48,014 bases of DNA from UBA11612 sp964475755 (GTDB taxonomy: Bacteria; Pseudomonadota; Alphaproteobacteria; Rhodospirillales; Rhodospirillaceae), in contig CAYYXR010000022.1 in NCBI GenBank assembly GCA_964475755.1, positions 1-48,014 of the forward strand, read 5' to 3'. The notes below the pieces were generated by a model, which was not told the DNA's origin, did not search any database, and saw nothing but the letters and a program-made list of their open reading frames with translations. Shown piece by piece: positions 24,522 to 32,325 of the stretch. Every line of letters begins with the position of its first letter. The first letter of the stretch is position 1. The translations under genes were made by a program, and so were the position numbers.

Positions 24522-26399
24522 ATGGCGGATCAGATTTCATCGACGTTGGCCCGCGCCGTCGAATTGCACAAAGCCGGGCAAATTGCACAAGCCAAAGAGC
24601 TTTATGAAGGCATTCTTGAGTTAGAGCCTGATCATGCCGACGCACTTCACCTGCTTGGCGTCATTTACCTGGCGAGTGAACCGGACCGCGCCGCAGATCT
24701 AATCGGAAAGGCCATTGAAATCCACCCGGGCCACGCGGCACCCCTTTGCAATTACGGCGCGGCGCTTATTGCGCTCAAGAGGTTCGAGGAGGCGGTCGCG
24801 CGGTACAATCAAGCCATCGCCCTTCGCCCTGACTTCGCCGAAGCTCATTACAGCCGCGGTATTGCTTTGGCAGAGCTCAGGCGTTTCGAGGAAGCGGTCG
24901 CCAGTTACGACAAAGCCATAGACCTGAAGCCGAATTATTCCGATGCTTTTCACAACCGGGGCATCGCGCTCACCGATCTCAAACGGCTGGACGAGGCCGT
25001 CCAAAGTTACGAAAAGGTGCTGGCGCTTGCGCCGGGATATCCCTTCGTTGCCGGTAAGTTGATGCATGTGCGCATGGAGATGTGCAATTGGGAAGCATAT
25101 GAATCACACGTAGAGACAATGAGGGCGGGCATTTTAAGAGACGAGAAGGTGTCGCCGAGTTTCCCGCTGCTGGCCCTGTACGACTCACCTGCCCTGCTCC
25201 GGCGGGCGTCGGAAATATGGATGAACGCCAAGCATCCGCCGAACTCTGTTCTCGGTCCGGTTTCAGGTCAATCGAAGCACGACAAGATTAAAATCGGATA
25301 TTTCTCGCCCGACTTCAGAGTTCATCCCGTCTCGCATTTGATTGTGGAGGCACTGGAATTACACGACCGCAACGCGTTCGAGGTGGTTGGGTTTTCCTTT
25401 GGGATAGATGCGAAAGATGCGATGCGCGAGCGCGTTGAAAAGGCGTGCGACGTTTTTATTGACGTCCGGGAGATGACGGACCGGGACGTTGCCCGGCTTT
25501 CCAGAGAACATGGTATCGACATCGCCGTCGATCTTGCCGGGCAAACGACGGACAGCCGGCCCGGTATCTTTGCGCATAGGGCCGCTCCGGTTCAGGTCAA
25601 TTACCTCGGCTTTGCGGGAACGATGGCCGCGGACTACTATGATTATCTGATCGCCGATGAAACGATTATTCCGCAGGCATCACGGACTGACTATTCGGAA
25701 AAAATTGCCTATCTGCCCAACTGCCTCGTGAGCGGCGTACATAGAGGCGTCAAAGACAGGACATTTTCCAGAGCGGACCTTGGGCTGCCCGACACCGGGT
25801 TCGTCTTTTGTTGTTTCAACAACAATTCGAAAATCACGCCTGAGATCTTCTCGGCCTGGATGCGCATTCTGAAACGCGTCGAGGGTAGCGTCTTATTTTT
25901 ATACGCCCGCAACGGCTTTGCCGAAACGAACCTCAGAAATACAGCGACGAGAAGCGGCGTCGATCCGGCTCGGATCATATTCAAACCATTCTTGCCTCTC
26001 GCCGACCATTTGGCGGCGCTTCGATGCGTCGATCTATTTCTGGATACATTTCCCTATAATGCGGCGACCACGGCCAACGACGCTTTGTGGGCCGGCGTGC
26101 CGTTGCTGACACAGGCCGGCGACTCATACACCAGCCGAACATCGGCAAGCGCGCTCAACGCCATCGGCCTCCAGGAGTTGATCACGCACAGCGTGGACGA
26201 CTATGAAGCCCTGGCGGTCGAGTTGGCAACGCAGCCTGACAAAATGAACGAACTAAAAAAGAGACTGATGCACAATAAGCTCTCGAGTCCGATTTTCGAC
26301 GGCCAACACCTCTCGCAACATCTGGAAGGCCTCTATAGAGAAATGCACCGGCGTCATCTGGAAGGTTTAACGCCGGATCACATCGAGAGCAGCACTTAG
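24522..26399 (+). CDS. TPR / SPINDLY-type O-linked GlcNAc transferase-like protein
   Basis: 625-residue predicted glycosyltransferase of family GT41. The N-terminal 170 residues hold about four TPR repeats, e.g. LCNYGAALIALKRFEEAV and HYSRGIALAELRRFEEAV. The C-terminal catalytic region has IGYFSPDFRVHPVSHLI, AGQTTDSRPGIFAHRAAPVQVNYLGFAGT, DETIIPQ, a beta-strand with FCCFNNNSKI, and DLFLDTFPYNAATTANDALWAG, which binds UDP-sugar in this fold. The acceptor is unknown; bacterial relatives modify proteins such as flagellins or surface proteins. It starts 4 bp after the ABC-F stop, suggesting co-transcription. Its 3' end meets the barrel gene with 4 bp between stops. Confidence 0.87.
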   Translation: MADQISSTLARAVELHKAGQIAQAKELYEGILELEPDHADALHLLGVIYLASEPDRAADLIGKAIEIHPGHAAPLCNYGAALIALKRFEEAVARYNQAIALRPDFAEAHYSRGIALAELRRFEEAVASYDKAIDLKPNYSDAFHNRGIALTDLKRLDEAVQSYEKVLALAPGYPFVAGKLMHVRMEMCNWEAYESHVETMRAGILRDEKVSPSFPLLALYDSPALLRRASEIWMNAKHPPNSVLGPVSGQSKHDKIKIGYFSPDFRVHPVSHLIVEALELHDRNAFEVVGFSFGIDAKDAMRERVEKACDVFIDVREMTDRDVARLSREHGIDIAVDLAGQTTDSRPGIFAHRAAPVQVNYLGFAGTMAADYYDYLIADETIIPQASRTDYSEKIAYLPNCLVSGVHRGVKDRTFSRADLGLPDTGFVFCCFNNNSKITPEIFSAWMRILKRVEGSVLFLYARNGFAETNLRNTATRSGVDPARIIFKPFLPLADHLAALRCVDLFLDTFPYNAATTANDALWAGVPLLTQAGDSYTSRTSASALNAIGLQELITHSVDDYEALAVELATQPDKMNELKKRLMHNKLSSPIFDGQHLSQHLEGLYREMHRRHLEGLTPDHIESST

Positions 26400-26403
26400 A
26401 TTT

Positions 26404-27207
26404 TTAACGCCACCGATAGGTGAGGCTGAGGCCGCCGCCAACGGTAGGGCTGTTGTCTGAGAATCCCTTCACGCCGTAGGCGAGTAGCGACCAATCATCG
26501 GAGATGCGGTAGTTCAAATAGGCCGTACCTTCCTGCGGCGTTTCGGCGCCGCGGATAGAGGCCTGGCGAATATCATAGTAGGCACCGAGAGTAACGCCGC
26601 CGCCAAAGGTGTATTGCAGACCGGCACTGCCGTAGACAACGTCGCGCAGTGCGAAACCTTCTGGGTCTCCGGTAAAGCGGTACCCGAGGGTGGCGAACGG
26701 CACGAGATTGCCGATGGCTTGAGCGACATCCACTTGCAGGGCGAAGTCCCAGGCACCGGTGCCGAGCCCTTTGCTAAAACTGGCGGTGGGCGCTTTGACC
26801 CGGCCGGTCAGATCGATGAACAAGCCGCGGTCGTAAAGGGATTCGACGGCGTAAGTGGCAAAGAGGTTTATATCTCCGGGCCCATCCGCTTCGCCGGACG
26901 TGCGCACGCCGAGCGAATCGCCGGCCGAAGACCCATCAATAAGAAGGGCCGGGCCGGATACGTTCAGGTACGAAAAGGTGCCGCGCAGGGTCCAAGGGCC
27001 TTTGGACGCCTGTAAGGTCGCGGGCACGTAGATGACAGTGGTGCGCTCCCGGGCGCCGTAATACCCGGAGCTGACGTCGACGCCGGTACTGGCGCGGTAC
27101 TGCCAAAAAGCGTCGGCAAAGGAGTCCTGGGCCAGTGCGGCGTCAGCGCTGATAATAGTACCAGGTACTATTATCAGGCCGCTCAAGATAAGGGCTAAAT
27201 GCTTCAT
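26404..27207 (-). CDS. Outer-membrane beta-barrel protein
   Basis: 267-residue protein with a signal peptide (MKHLALILSGLIIVPGTIISADAALAQ) and alternating amphipathic strands ending in an aromatic-basic terminus (SLTYRWR), as expected of an outer-membrane barrel. Strand patterns include FATLGYRFTGD, SAGLQYTFGGGVTLGAYYDIRQ and GTAYLNYRISDDWSLLAYGVKGF. It resembles the transporter-type barrels linked to degradation of aromatic or hydrophobic compounds, but that is a general resemblance. Its ATG overlaps the stop of the SnoaL-like gene by four bases (ATGA). A perfect 29-nt palindrome sits in its signal-peptide coding region, described separately. Confidence 0.75.
   Translation of the reverse strand: MKHLALILSGLIIVPGTIISADAALAQDSFADAFWQYRASTGVDVSSGYYGARERTTVIYVPATLQASKGPWTLRGTFSYLNVSGPALLIDGSSAGDSLGVRTSGEADGPGDINLFATYAVESLYDRGLFIDLTGRVKAPTASFSKGLGTGAWDFALQVDVAQAIGNLVPFATLGYRFTGDPEGFALRDVVYGSAGLQYTFGGGVTLGAYYDIRQASIRGAETPQEGTAYLNYRISDDWSLLAYGVKGFSDNSPTVGGGLSLTYRWR
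27149..27177. repeat. Perfect 29-nt palindrome inside the barrel signal-peptide codons
   Basis: CTGATAATAGTACC at 27149-27162 and GGTACTATTATCAG at 27164-27177 are exact reverse complements around a single A. The element encodes LIIVPGTII of the signal peptide, 30 nt after the start codon. It would form a 14-bp stem in mRNA, or serve as a DNA-binding site. AT-rich compared with its surroundings. Confidence 0.75.
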
Positions 27208-27833
27208 TTCACCCTGACCTTGGGCAGGGGCGCACCGCGGCGCATGGTTTCGATGAATTTCTCATAGGGCGCAGGTTCGGCCACCGGCGCATCCGGCTGC
27301 GGCGTATTCCAGAACGCCGACCACGATGGAAACAGATCATGGAATCCGCCCTCATACGGGTCCTGGTCCGGCCAGCGCATCTTATTCTCGCCGATCGGCG
27401 GCTTGTTGATATCTGCGGCGTACCAATACAGCGGCAAGCGGCGGCGAAAATACCATCGCCCCTCGATCCGCTCATATTTGTCGAAATACATCATTTGCAT
27501 GATGACCCACTCGCCGCCGGCTTCGTGTTCGTTCTTCGAATAGACGATGCCCTGGGCGTGATCGGGATCGTCGAATTCTATGATGTGCCCGCCAATATGA
27601 TGCGAGGTGCCGGTGAATTGAATCCGATGGGTTTCGTCGAACCATTTTTTGAGGGCCGCGCGCCCGATTTCGGTCTTGCTGACACGTACGTCCGCGGGAA
27701 ACAGATTCACCCACGCGTCCGCATCGCGCATATCAAGCGCCAGTGAATACTTTGCGGCCAGCTGGCGAATTTCGTCCAGCGATTCCAACCGCGCAACGCG
27801 GGCTTCTAAACTGTGAGGTTCATGTGCGAGCAC
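27204..27833 (-). CDS. SnoaL-like (NTF2-fold) protein
   Basis: 209-residue SnoaL_4-type protein: RLESLDEIRQLAAKYSLALDMRDADAWVNLF, a strand with GTSHHIGGHIIEF, and YFDKYERIEGRWYFRRRLPLYWYAADI, typical of dehydratase-like members of the fold. The C-terminal 60 residues are an extra, Trp- and Pro-rich extension. Enzymes of this group include bile-acid dehydratases, though the specific catalytic pattern is not verified here. It starts 8 bp after the SDR gene and overlaps the barrel gene by four bases, so all three are one operon. Not a close relative of the other NTF2-fold proteins in the window. Confidence 0.8.
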   Translation of the reverse strand: MLAHEPHSLEARVARLESLDEIRQLAAKYSLALDMRDADAWVNLFPADVRVSKTEIGRAALKKWFDETHRIQFTGTSHHIGGHIIEFDDPDHAQGIVYSKNEHEAGGEWVIMQMMYFDKYERIEGRWYFRRRLPLYWYAADINKPPIGENKMRWPDQDPYEGGFHDLFPSWSAFWNTPQPDAPVAEPAPYEKFIETMRRGAPLPKVRVK

Positions 27834-27841
27834 TTCGGATC

Positions 27842-28615
27842 CTATTCAGGGATATAAAGTTGAGCTGACTTGCCGCCATCGACATTCAAACAAACGCCGG
27901 TGGTGAATGTCGACTCATCGGAGAGCAAGTATAAAACGGCGTTTGCCAACTCCCGTGGTTGGCCGCCGCGCCCCATGGGAATGGCGGACGCCGAACGGGC
28001 CGCGCGTTCAGGGTCGGCTTTGGCGAAGTCCTGCAGTGCCGGCGTCATCACCATGCCAGGCGCAATGGCATTCACCCGCACGCCATGAGGGGCGCCTTCT
28101 ATCGCTGCGACCGCGGAAAATTGAATCAACGCCGCTTTTGATGCGGAGTAACTCGCCATGCCCACCATGGCGCGCATAGCGTTAAGAGAGGAAATATTGA
28201 CAATGGATCCGCGCTTTTGCGGGATCATCACACGCATGGCCTCGCGCGTACCGACAAATACCGCATCGGCGTTGACCGCAAAATCCGCGCGCCAGTCTTC
28301 AATGGTCGCGTCGAGAATGGTTTTGTATGTCACGGACATGGCGTTGTTCACCAGACCGTCGAGGCGGCCATGACGCGAAGCAATTTCGGCGATGGTTTTG
28401 GCGAGTGCATCGAGATCTGAAACATCGAGCACAACAGCTTCCGCCGAACCGCCAGCAACACCGATCGCCTTCGTCGTATCGTCCAGCGGTTCGCGGCGAC
28501 GGCCGCAAACGATAACGTGGGCGCCCTCCTCCGCGAGGCGCTCGGCGCTGGCGCGCCCGATCCCGGTTCCCCCGCCCGTGATTATCACCACTTTGTCCGC
28601 CATACGTCCGGTCAT
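27842..28615 (-). CDS. SDR family oxidoreductase
   Basis: 257-residue classical SDR. The cofactor motif TGGGTGIG is at residues 13-20, an NNAM variant replaces NNAG, and the catalytic pair is Tyr156-X3-Lys160 (YSASK) with the Ser in NISSLNA. The C-terminal NVDGG motif is typical. ATG 28615 is preceded by GAAGGA on the minus strand. It is the first gene of an SDR, SnoaL-like and outer-membrane barrel operon, which suggests uptake and oxidation of a hydrophobic compound (inference). The cyclic ketone or alcohol involved cannot be read from the sequence. Confidence 0.88.
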   Translation of the reverse strand: MTGRMADKVVIITGGGTGIGRASAERLAEEGAHVIVCGRRREPLDDTTKAIGVAGGSAEAVVLDVSDLDALAKTIAEIASRHGRLDGLVNNAMSVTYKTILDATIEDWRADFAVNADAVFVGTREAMRVMIPQKRGSIVNISSLNAMRAMVGMASYSASKAALIQFSAVAAIEGAPHGVRVNAIAPGMVMTPALQDFAKADPERAARSASAIPMGRGGQPRELANAVLYLLSDESTFTTGVCLNVDGGKSAQLYIPE

Positions 28616-28667
28616 CGCAAATCCTTCAATCGTAAGACCACAAGGTTCGTATGCCCCCGCGGCTCTG

Positions 28668-30284
28668 TCAAACAGAGGCTGCGTCCGTGGATTGGGGTTT
28701 GGAAGATACGGTTTGGGCGATTTGTTGCATCTGACCGCGCGCTTTGGCCAGTTGCTCTATGGCGCGCCGCACGCACCGTAAGGCTTCGAGGGCTGATTCC
28801 AAGTGGGCGGAATCGAACTGCCCTTTCACGGCGCCTTGTAAAAGGGCATTTCGAGCCGCTGCATAGCGGTCCATCACGAGTGCGGCGCCTTCTGCCGATC
28901 CGCCTTCGTCAGCCACTTTAGCCGCTGTTTCAAACAGATCTCGCACCGTCGCTTTCTCAAGACCCATGTGCACGCGATCAATCGCCGGACGCAACTGCGC
29001 CAGTTCGACCGCAAAACCGGCAGTACTGGCAAAATGGCTTGCAGCGTGAACCACCTCCACCATCGCCGAGGAAATATCCTCGGGGAGTTCAGTGCGCTGG
29101 ACACGGGTGACAAACGCCGTGATCGCCTGTGTCAACGCGGCGACCGACTGCTGCCTTGAAGTGTCGGGTTCCGCGGCGTGGGACAAATCGAGGGCACGAT
29201 GCAGCATCGTACTGACTTGCGCGCCAACGCGCGTAAGCTCGTTGGACAGTGCGGAGAGGGCTAGAGCGGGCACTTCCGCGACCGTGTTATCGAGAAAGTA
29301 AGGCGTGCCCGCTTCTTCGGCCTGGATACGAAATCTCGTTTTCAAAAAGGCCGCCAGCCGAGTTGTCAGCGGCCACATCAGCAACGTGCCAAGCACGTTG
29401 AATGCCGTATGAAACGCGGCGATGGAAAATGTGGGGGTCGCGCCGGCTCCTAAAGTATTTTCGATTTGAGCGATCAGCCACAACAGCACCGGCAGTAAAA
29501 CGAGCGCGATTGCGCCGGTAAAAACATTGAATGCGACATGCGCCGCCGCAACACGCTTTGCGTTGGCCGTCGCGCCGATGGTCGCAAGCATAGCTGTTGT
29601 CGTCGTTCCAATATTGGCACCGATGACCATGGCCGCCGCACTGTAGAGAGTCAGGGCGCCCCCCGCCACTGCCGTTAGAATCAAAGCGAGCGCTGCGCTG
29701 GAGGATTGCGTCAGCGCCGTCATCAGGAAGCCGATGGCGACCAGGGCCACAACGCCGCCGGCACTGCCGGATTGCCAAGTGGAGAAATCGATCTGCGCGG
29801 CAAGACCCTCGAAGGCGCTGCGCAAGAAATCAATGCCGAGAAAAAAGAGCCCGAATCCGGCCAGTGCGCCGCCCAGCATGCGGGCGCGTTTGCGCGGCGC
29901 AGCCAGCTTGAGGGCCGCGCCGATGCCCACCATCGGCAACGCAAGGGCGTCGATCTTGAGGTTGAACCCAACGATACTGACCAGCCAACCGGTCATGGTC
30001 GTTCCGATGTTGGCGCCGAATACAACGCCCAGGGCCTGGCCCATGGTGACAAGGCCCGCATTGACAAAGCCGATGGTGGCGACCGTTACGGCGCTGGAGG
30101 ATTGCACAATACCCGTCACGAGAATGCCCGAAGCAATGCCGCGCGCGGGCGAGCTCGTCCATCTGGCAAGAATGTCGCGAAGATGGCTGCCGGCGGCAAG
30201 GCGCAAACCTGCGCTCACCATCGAAACGCCGAAAATGAAGAGCCCAAGGCCGCCGAGGAGAGCGCCGATGGCTTCATAGTTCAT
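28668..30284 (-). CDS. Na+/phosphate cotransporter family protein with PhoU-like tail
   Basis: 538-residue inner-membrane protein of the Na/Pi-II cotransporter family (NptA/YjbB-like). The N-terminal ~320 residues hold eight or more TM helices, with the duplicated QSSS motifs: TGIVQSSSAVTVATIGF and TQSSSAALALIL. GANIGTT also occurs twice. The C-terminal ~200 residues are cytosolic and helical (LSALSNELTRVGAQVSTMLHRAL...), like the PhoU-type domain in YjbB. It transports phosphate or may export it. It lies downstream of a 186-bp divergent promoter region shared with the methyltransferase gene, and its 3' end is 52 bp from the SDR operon start. Confidence 0.9.
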   Translation of the reverse strand: MNYEAIGALLGGLGLFIFGVSMVSAGLRLAAGSHLRDILARWTSSPARGIASGILVTGIVQSSSAVTVATIGFVNAGLVTMGQALGVVFGANIGTTMTGWLVSIVGFNLKIDALALPMVGIGAALKLAAPRKRARMLGGALAGFGLFFLGIDFLRSAFEGLAAQIDFSTWQSGSAGGVVALVAIGFLMTALTQSSSAALALILTAVAGGALTLYSAAAMVIGANIGTTTTAMLATIGATANAKRVAAAHVAFNVFTGAIALVLLPVLLWLIAQIENTLGAGATPTFSIAAFHTAFNVLGTLLMWPLTTRLAAFLKTRFRIQAEEAGTPYFLDNTVAEVPALALSALSNELTRVGAQVSTMLHRALDLSHAAEPDTSRQQSVAALTQAITAFVTRVQRTELPEDISSAMVEVVHAASHFASTAGFAVELAQLRPAIDRVHMGLEKATVRDLFETAAKVADEGGSAEGAALVMDRYAAARNALLQGAVKGQFDSAHLESALEALRCVRRAIEQLAKARGQMQQIAQTVSSKPQSTDAASV

Positions 30285-30470
30285 GCCGATTTCCCTCTTG
30301 TCCGGGACCGCAACCGGGCTCCGAATTTACTTTGCCACTATGCCCGGACATTACGGTCGGCGGCATTAGGTTTAATGCGTATGAGCGGGGCGTCCCGAAG
30401 CCGGGATGCGTTGACCGCACTGGGTACGCATCATATAGACGAGACACCATAAAAACCGGCATAGGCTGTA

Positions 30471-32315
30471 ATGAATACTCCTTCCACAGACGAAGCGAGC
30501 TTGCGCGCCGCGCTTGCATCGGACCCGAATGACCCAAATCACATTGCGTTGCTTGGAAAGTTCCTTCTCGCGCGCGCGCAGTCGGAGCCGGGCGGTTTGA
30601 ACGCGGCGAACGGCGAAGAGGCCTTTCGCCATTTAGGAAAAGCCATCACCCTGGGCGAGGTAACGCCCTCAATCGTGACCCGGTTCATTCATGGACTGCG
30701 GTCCATTGATGTAATTCCGGAAGCGTGGAACCTTTCCGAGGCATTCCTTATTTCCTTAAACTCGGGCCTCCTTCCCTTCACGGATTTCTTTGACCCGTTC
30801 CTCGCGATTTTCCGCGGCTTGTCCGAAAATGGTGCACCGCTCGCCCATGCGTCTTTCCGGATATGGAAAGGTGACGTGGACTCCTTCCGTACGCAATTGG
30901 CGGCGGGGGAGTTTCGCGACATTCTGGGGCATCCGGTTCTTACATCCGTAATGCGCGGCGGTGTTTTAACTGTGCCGGAGCTCGAATGTTTACTTACTGA
31001 AACTCGGCGCCACTTTCTGCGGATTGCGCTTGATACAAATCCAGTAAGCGTTCATCCATCGGACCGCGCGTTTTGCTATGCGCTCGCAGATCAGTGCTTT
31101 TTAACTGAGTACGCCTATTGGGAAAGTCCCGACGAAAAGATGTGGTGCGAGTCCCTGGCTGAGACAATTAACGCCACTTTAAAAAGCGGCGGTTCGATTT
31201 CCGACCCGTTCCCCATCGCCGTCCTAGCCTGTTACCGCTCTCTGTCCACGTATGACTGGGCCGAGACCCTGGCCGATCAATATACGGGAACGGAGCGAGA
31301 CAGCTTTGCCATGCTGGTGCGCCGTCACATACATGAACCGAGAATGGAGCGTGAAATTGCGGCGGCCCTGCCCGAGATTTCCTCAATAACTGATTCGGTT
31401 TCACTTAAGGTGAAAGCCCAGTACGAAGAAAATCCCTATCCGCGCTGGGCCGGTAGAACACAATTGGCCATTCATCCCTTCCCTAAATTTATCCAAGGCA
31501 GGTATCCGAACGCCGATCCGACGTATTTGAGCACTATTGAATGCCCGGATATTCTTTATGCAGGCTGCGGCACCGGCCAGCACATCATGTTCAATGTCTA
31601 CGGGCTTAAAGATTGGAGCGCGACCGCCATAGATCTGTCGCGCGCCAGTATGGCGTATGCAAAACGCCAGTTGGAGGCATACGGCCTCCGGCGGATATCA
31701 TTTCAGATTTGCGATATTCTTAATGTATCGATGCTCGGCAAGAGCTTTGATTTGATCGAATGTGTCGGCGTGCTTCACCATATGTCGGACCCCATCGCAG
31801 GCTGGAAAGCGCTTCTAGACGTCTTAAGGCCGGGCGGGATCATGTCGGTCGGCCTATACAGCCAGGTCGCGCGGAAGGGCATTAACGACGCCCAAAAATA
31901 CATCCAGGCGATGCAATACAAATCCACGTCTCAGGATATCCGGCGCTTTCGCCGCGATTTGATCGATGCCGCGAGAAAACCACGCGAGTCATTACACCCC
32001 GACCTTCGGCCGTTGGCCAATTCGGATATTCGCAACTTTCTGGATTTTTATTCTCTTTCTATGTGCCGGGATCTCGCCTTCCACGTACAGGAGCGCACGT
32101 ATTCGATATCAGAAATTGCTGAAATCATCGAAGACCTTGGCCTGCAATTCCTGGGGTTCACGTTTCTGCCAATGGAACTGACGAGAAAATATTGTCAACA
32201 GTTCCCCGATGATCCTGAATGTACGAATCTTGCAAACTGGGCTGAATTTGAGCAGGCCCATCCGCATATCTTTCGGGGTATGTATTTATTCGGGGTGCAA
32301 AAACCGTTGGAATAG
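30471..32315 (+). CDS. Large class I SAM-dependent methyltransferase with helical N-terminus
   Basis: 614-residue protein. The first ~290 residues are helical and partly TPR-like (LRAALASDPNDPNHIALLGKFLLARAQ) and resemble the N-terminal region of methyltransferases found with SPINDLY-type proteins. After the linker ENPYPRW comes a class I methyltransferase fold with motif I LYAGCGTGQHI, an acidic IDLS strand, and CVGVLHHMSDPIAGWKALLDVLRPGGIM. The C-terminal ~150 residues are unassigned. The substrate is unknown. The SPINDLY-like gene is 4 kb away on the same strand, but the genes between them run the other way, so there is no operon. Predicted promoter is in the 186-bp divergent gap, not resolved. 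Confidence 0.82.
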   Translation: MNTPSTDEASLRAALASDPNDPNHIALLGKFLLARAQSEPGGLNAANGEEAFRHLGKAITLGEVTPSIVTRFIHGLRSIDVIPEAWNLSEAFLISLNSGLLPFTDFFDPFLAIFRGLSENGAPLAHASFRIWKGDVDSFRTQLAAGEFRDILGHPVLTSVMRGGVLTVPELECLLTETRRHFLRIALDTNPVSVHPSDRAFCYALADQCFLTEYAYWESPDEKMWCESLAETINATLKSGGSISDPFPIAVLACYRSLSTYDWAETLADQYTGTERDSFAMLVRRHIHEPRMEREIAAALPEISSITDSVSLKVKAQYEENPYPRWAGRTQLAIHPFPKFIQGRYPNADPTYLSTIECPDILYAGCGTGQHIMFNVYGLKDWSATAIDLSRASMAYAKRQLEAYGLRRISFQICDILNVSMLGKSFDLIECVGVLHHMSDPIAGWKALLDVLRPGGIMSVGLYSQVARKGINDAQKYIQAMQYKSTSQDIRRFRRDLIDAARKPRESLHPDLRPLANSDIRNFLDFYSLSMCRDLAFHVQERTYSISEIAEIIEDLGLQFLGFTFLPMELTRKYCQQFPDDPECTNLANWAEFEQAHPHIFRGMYLFGVQKPLE

Positions 32316-32325
32316 GCGCGCTAGC

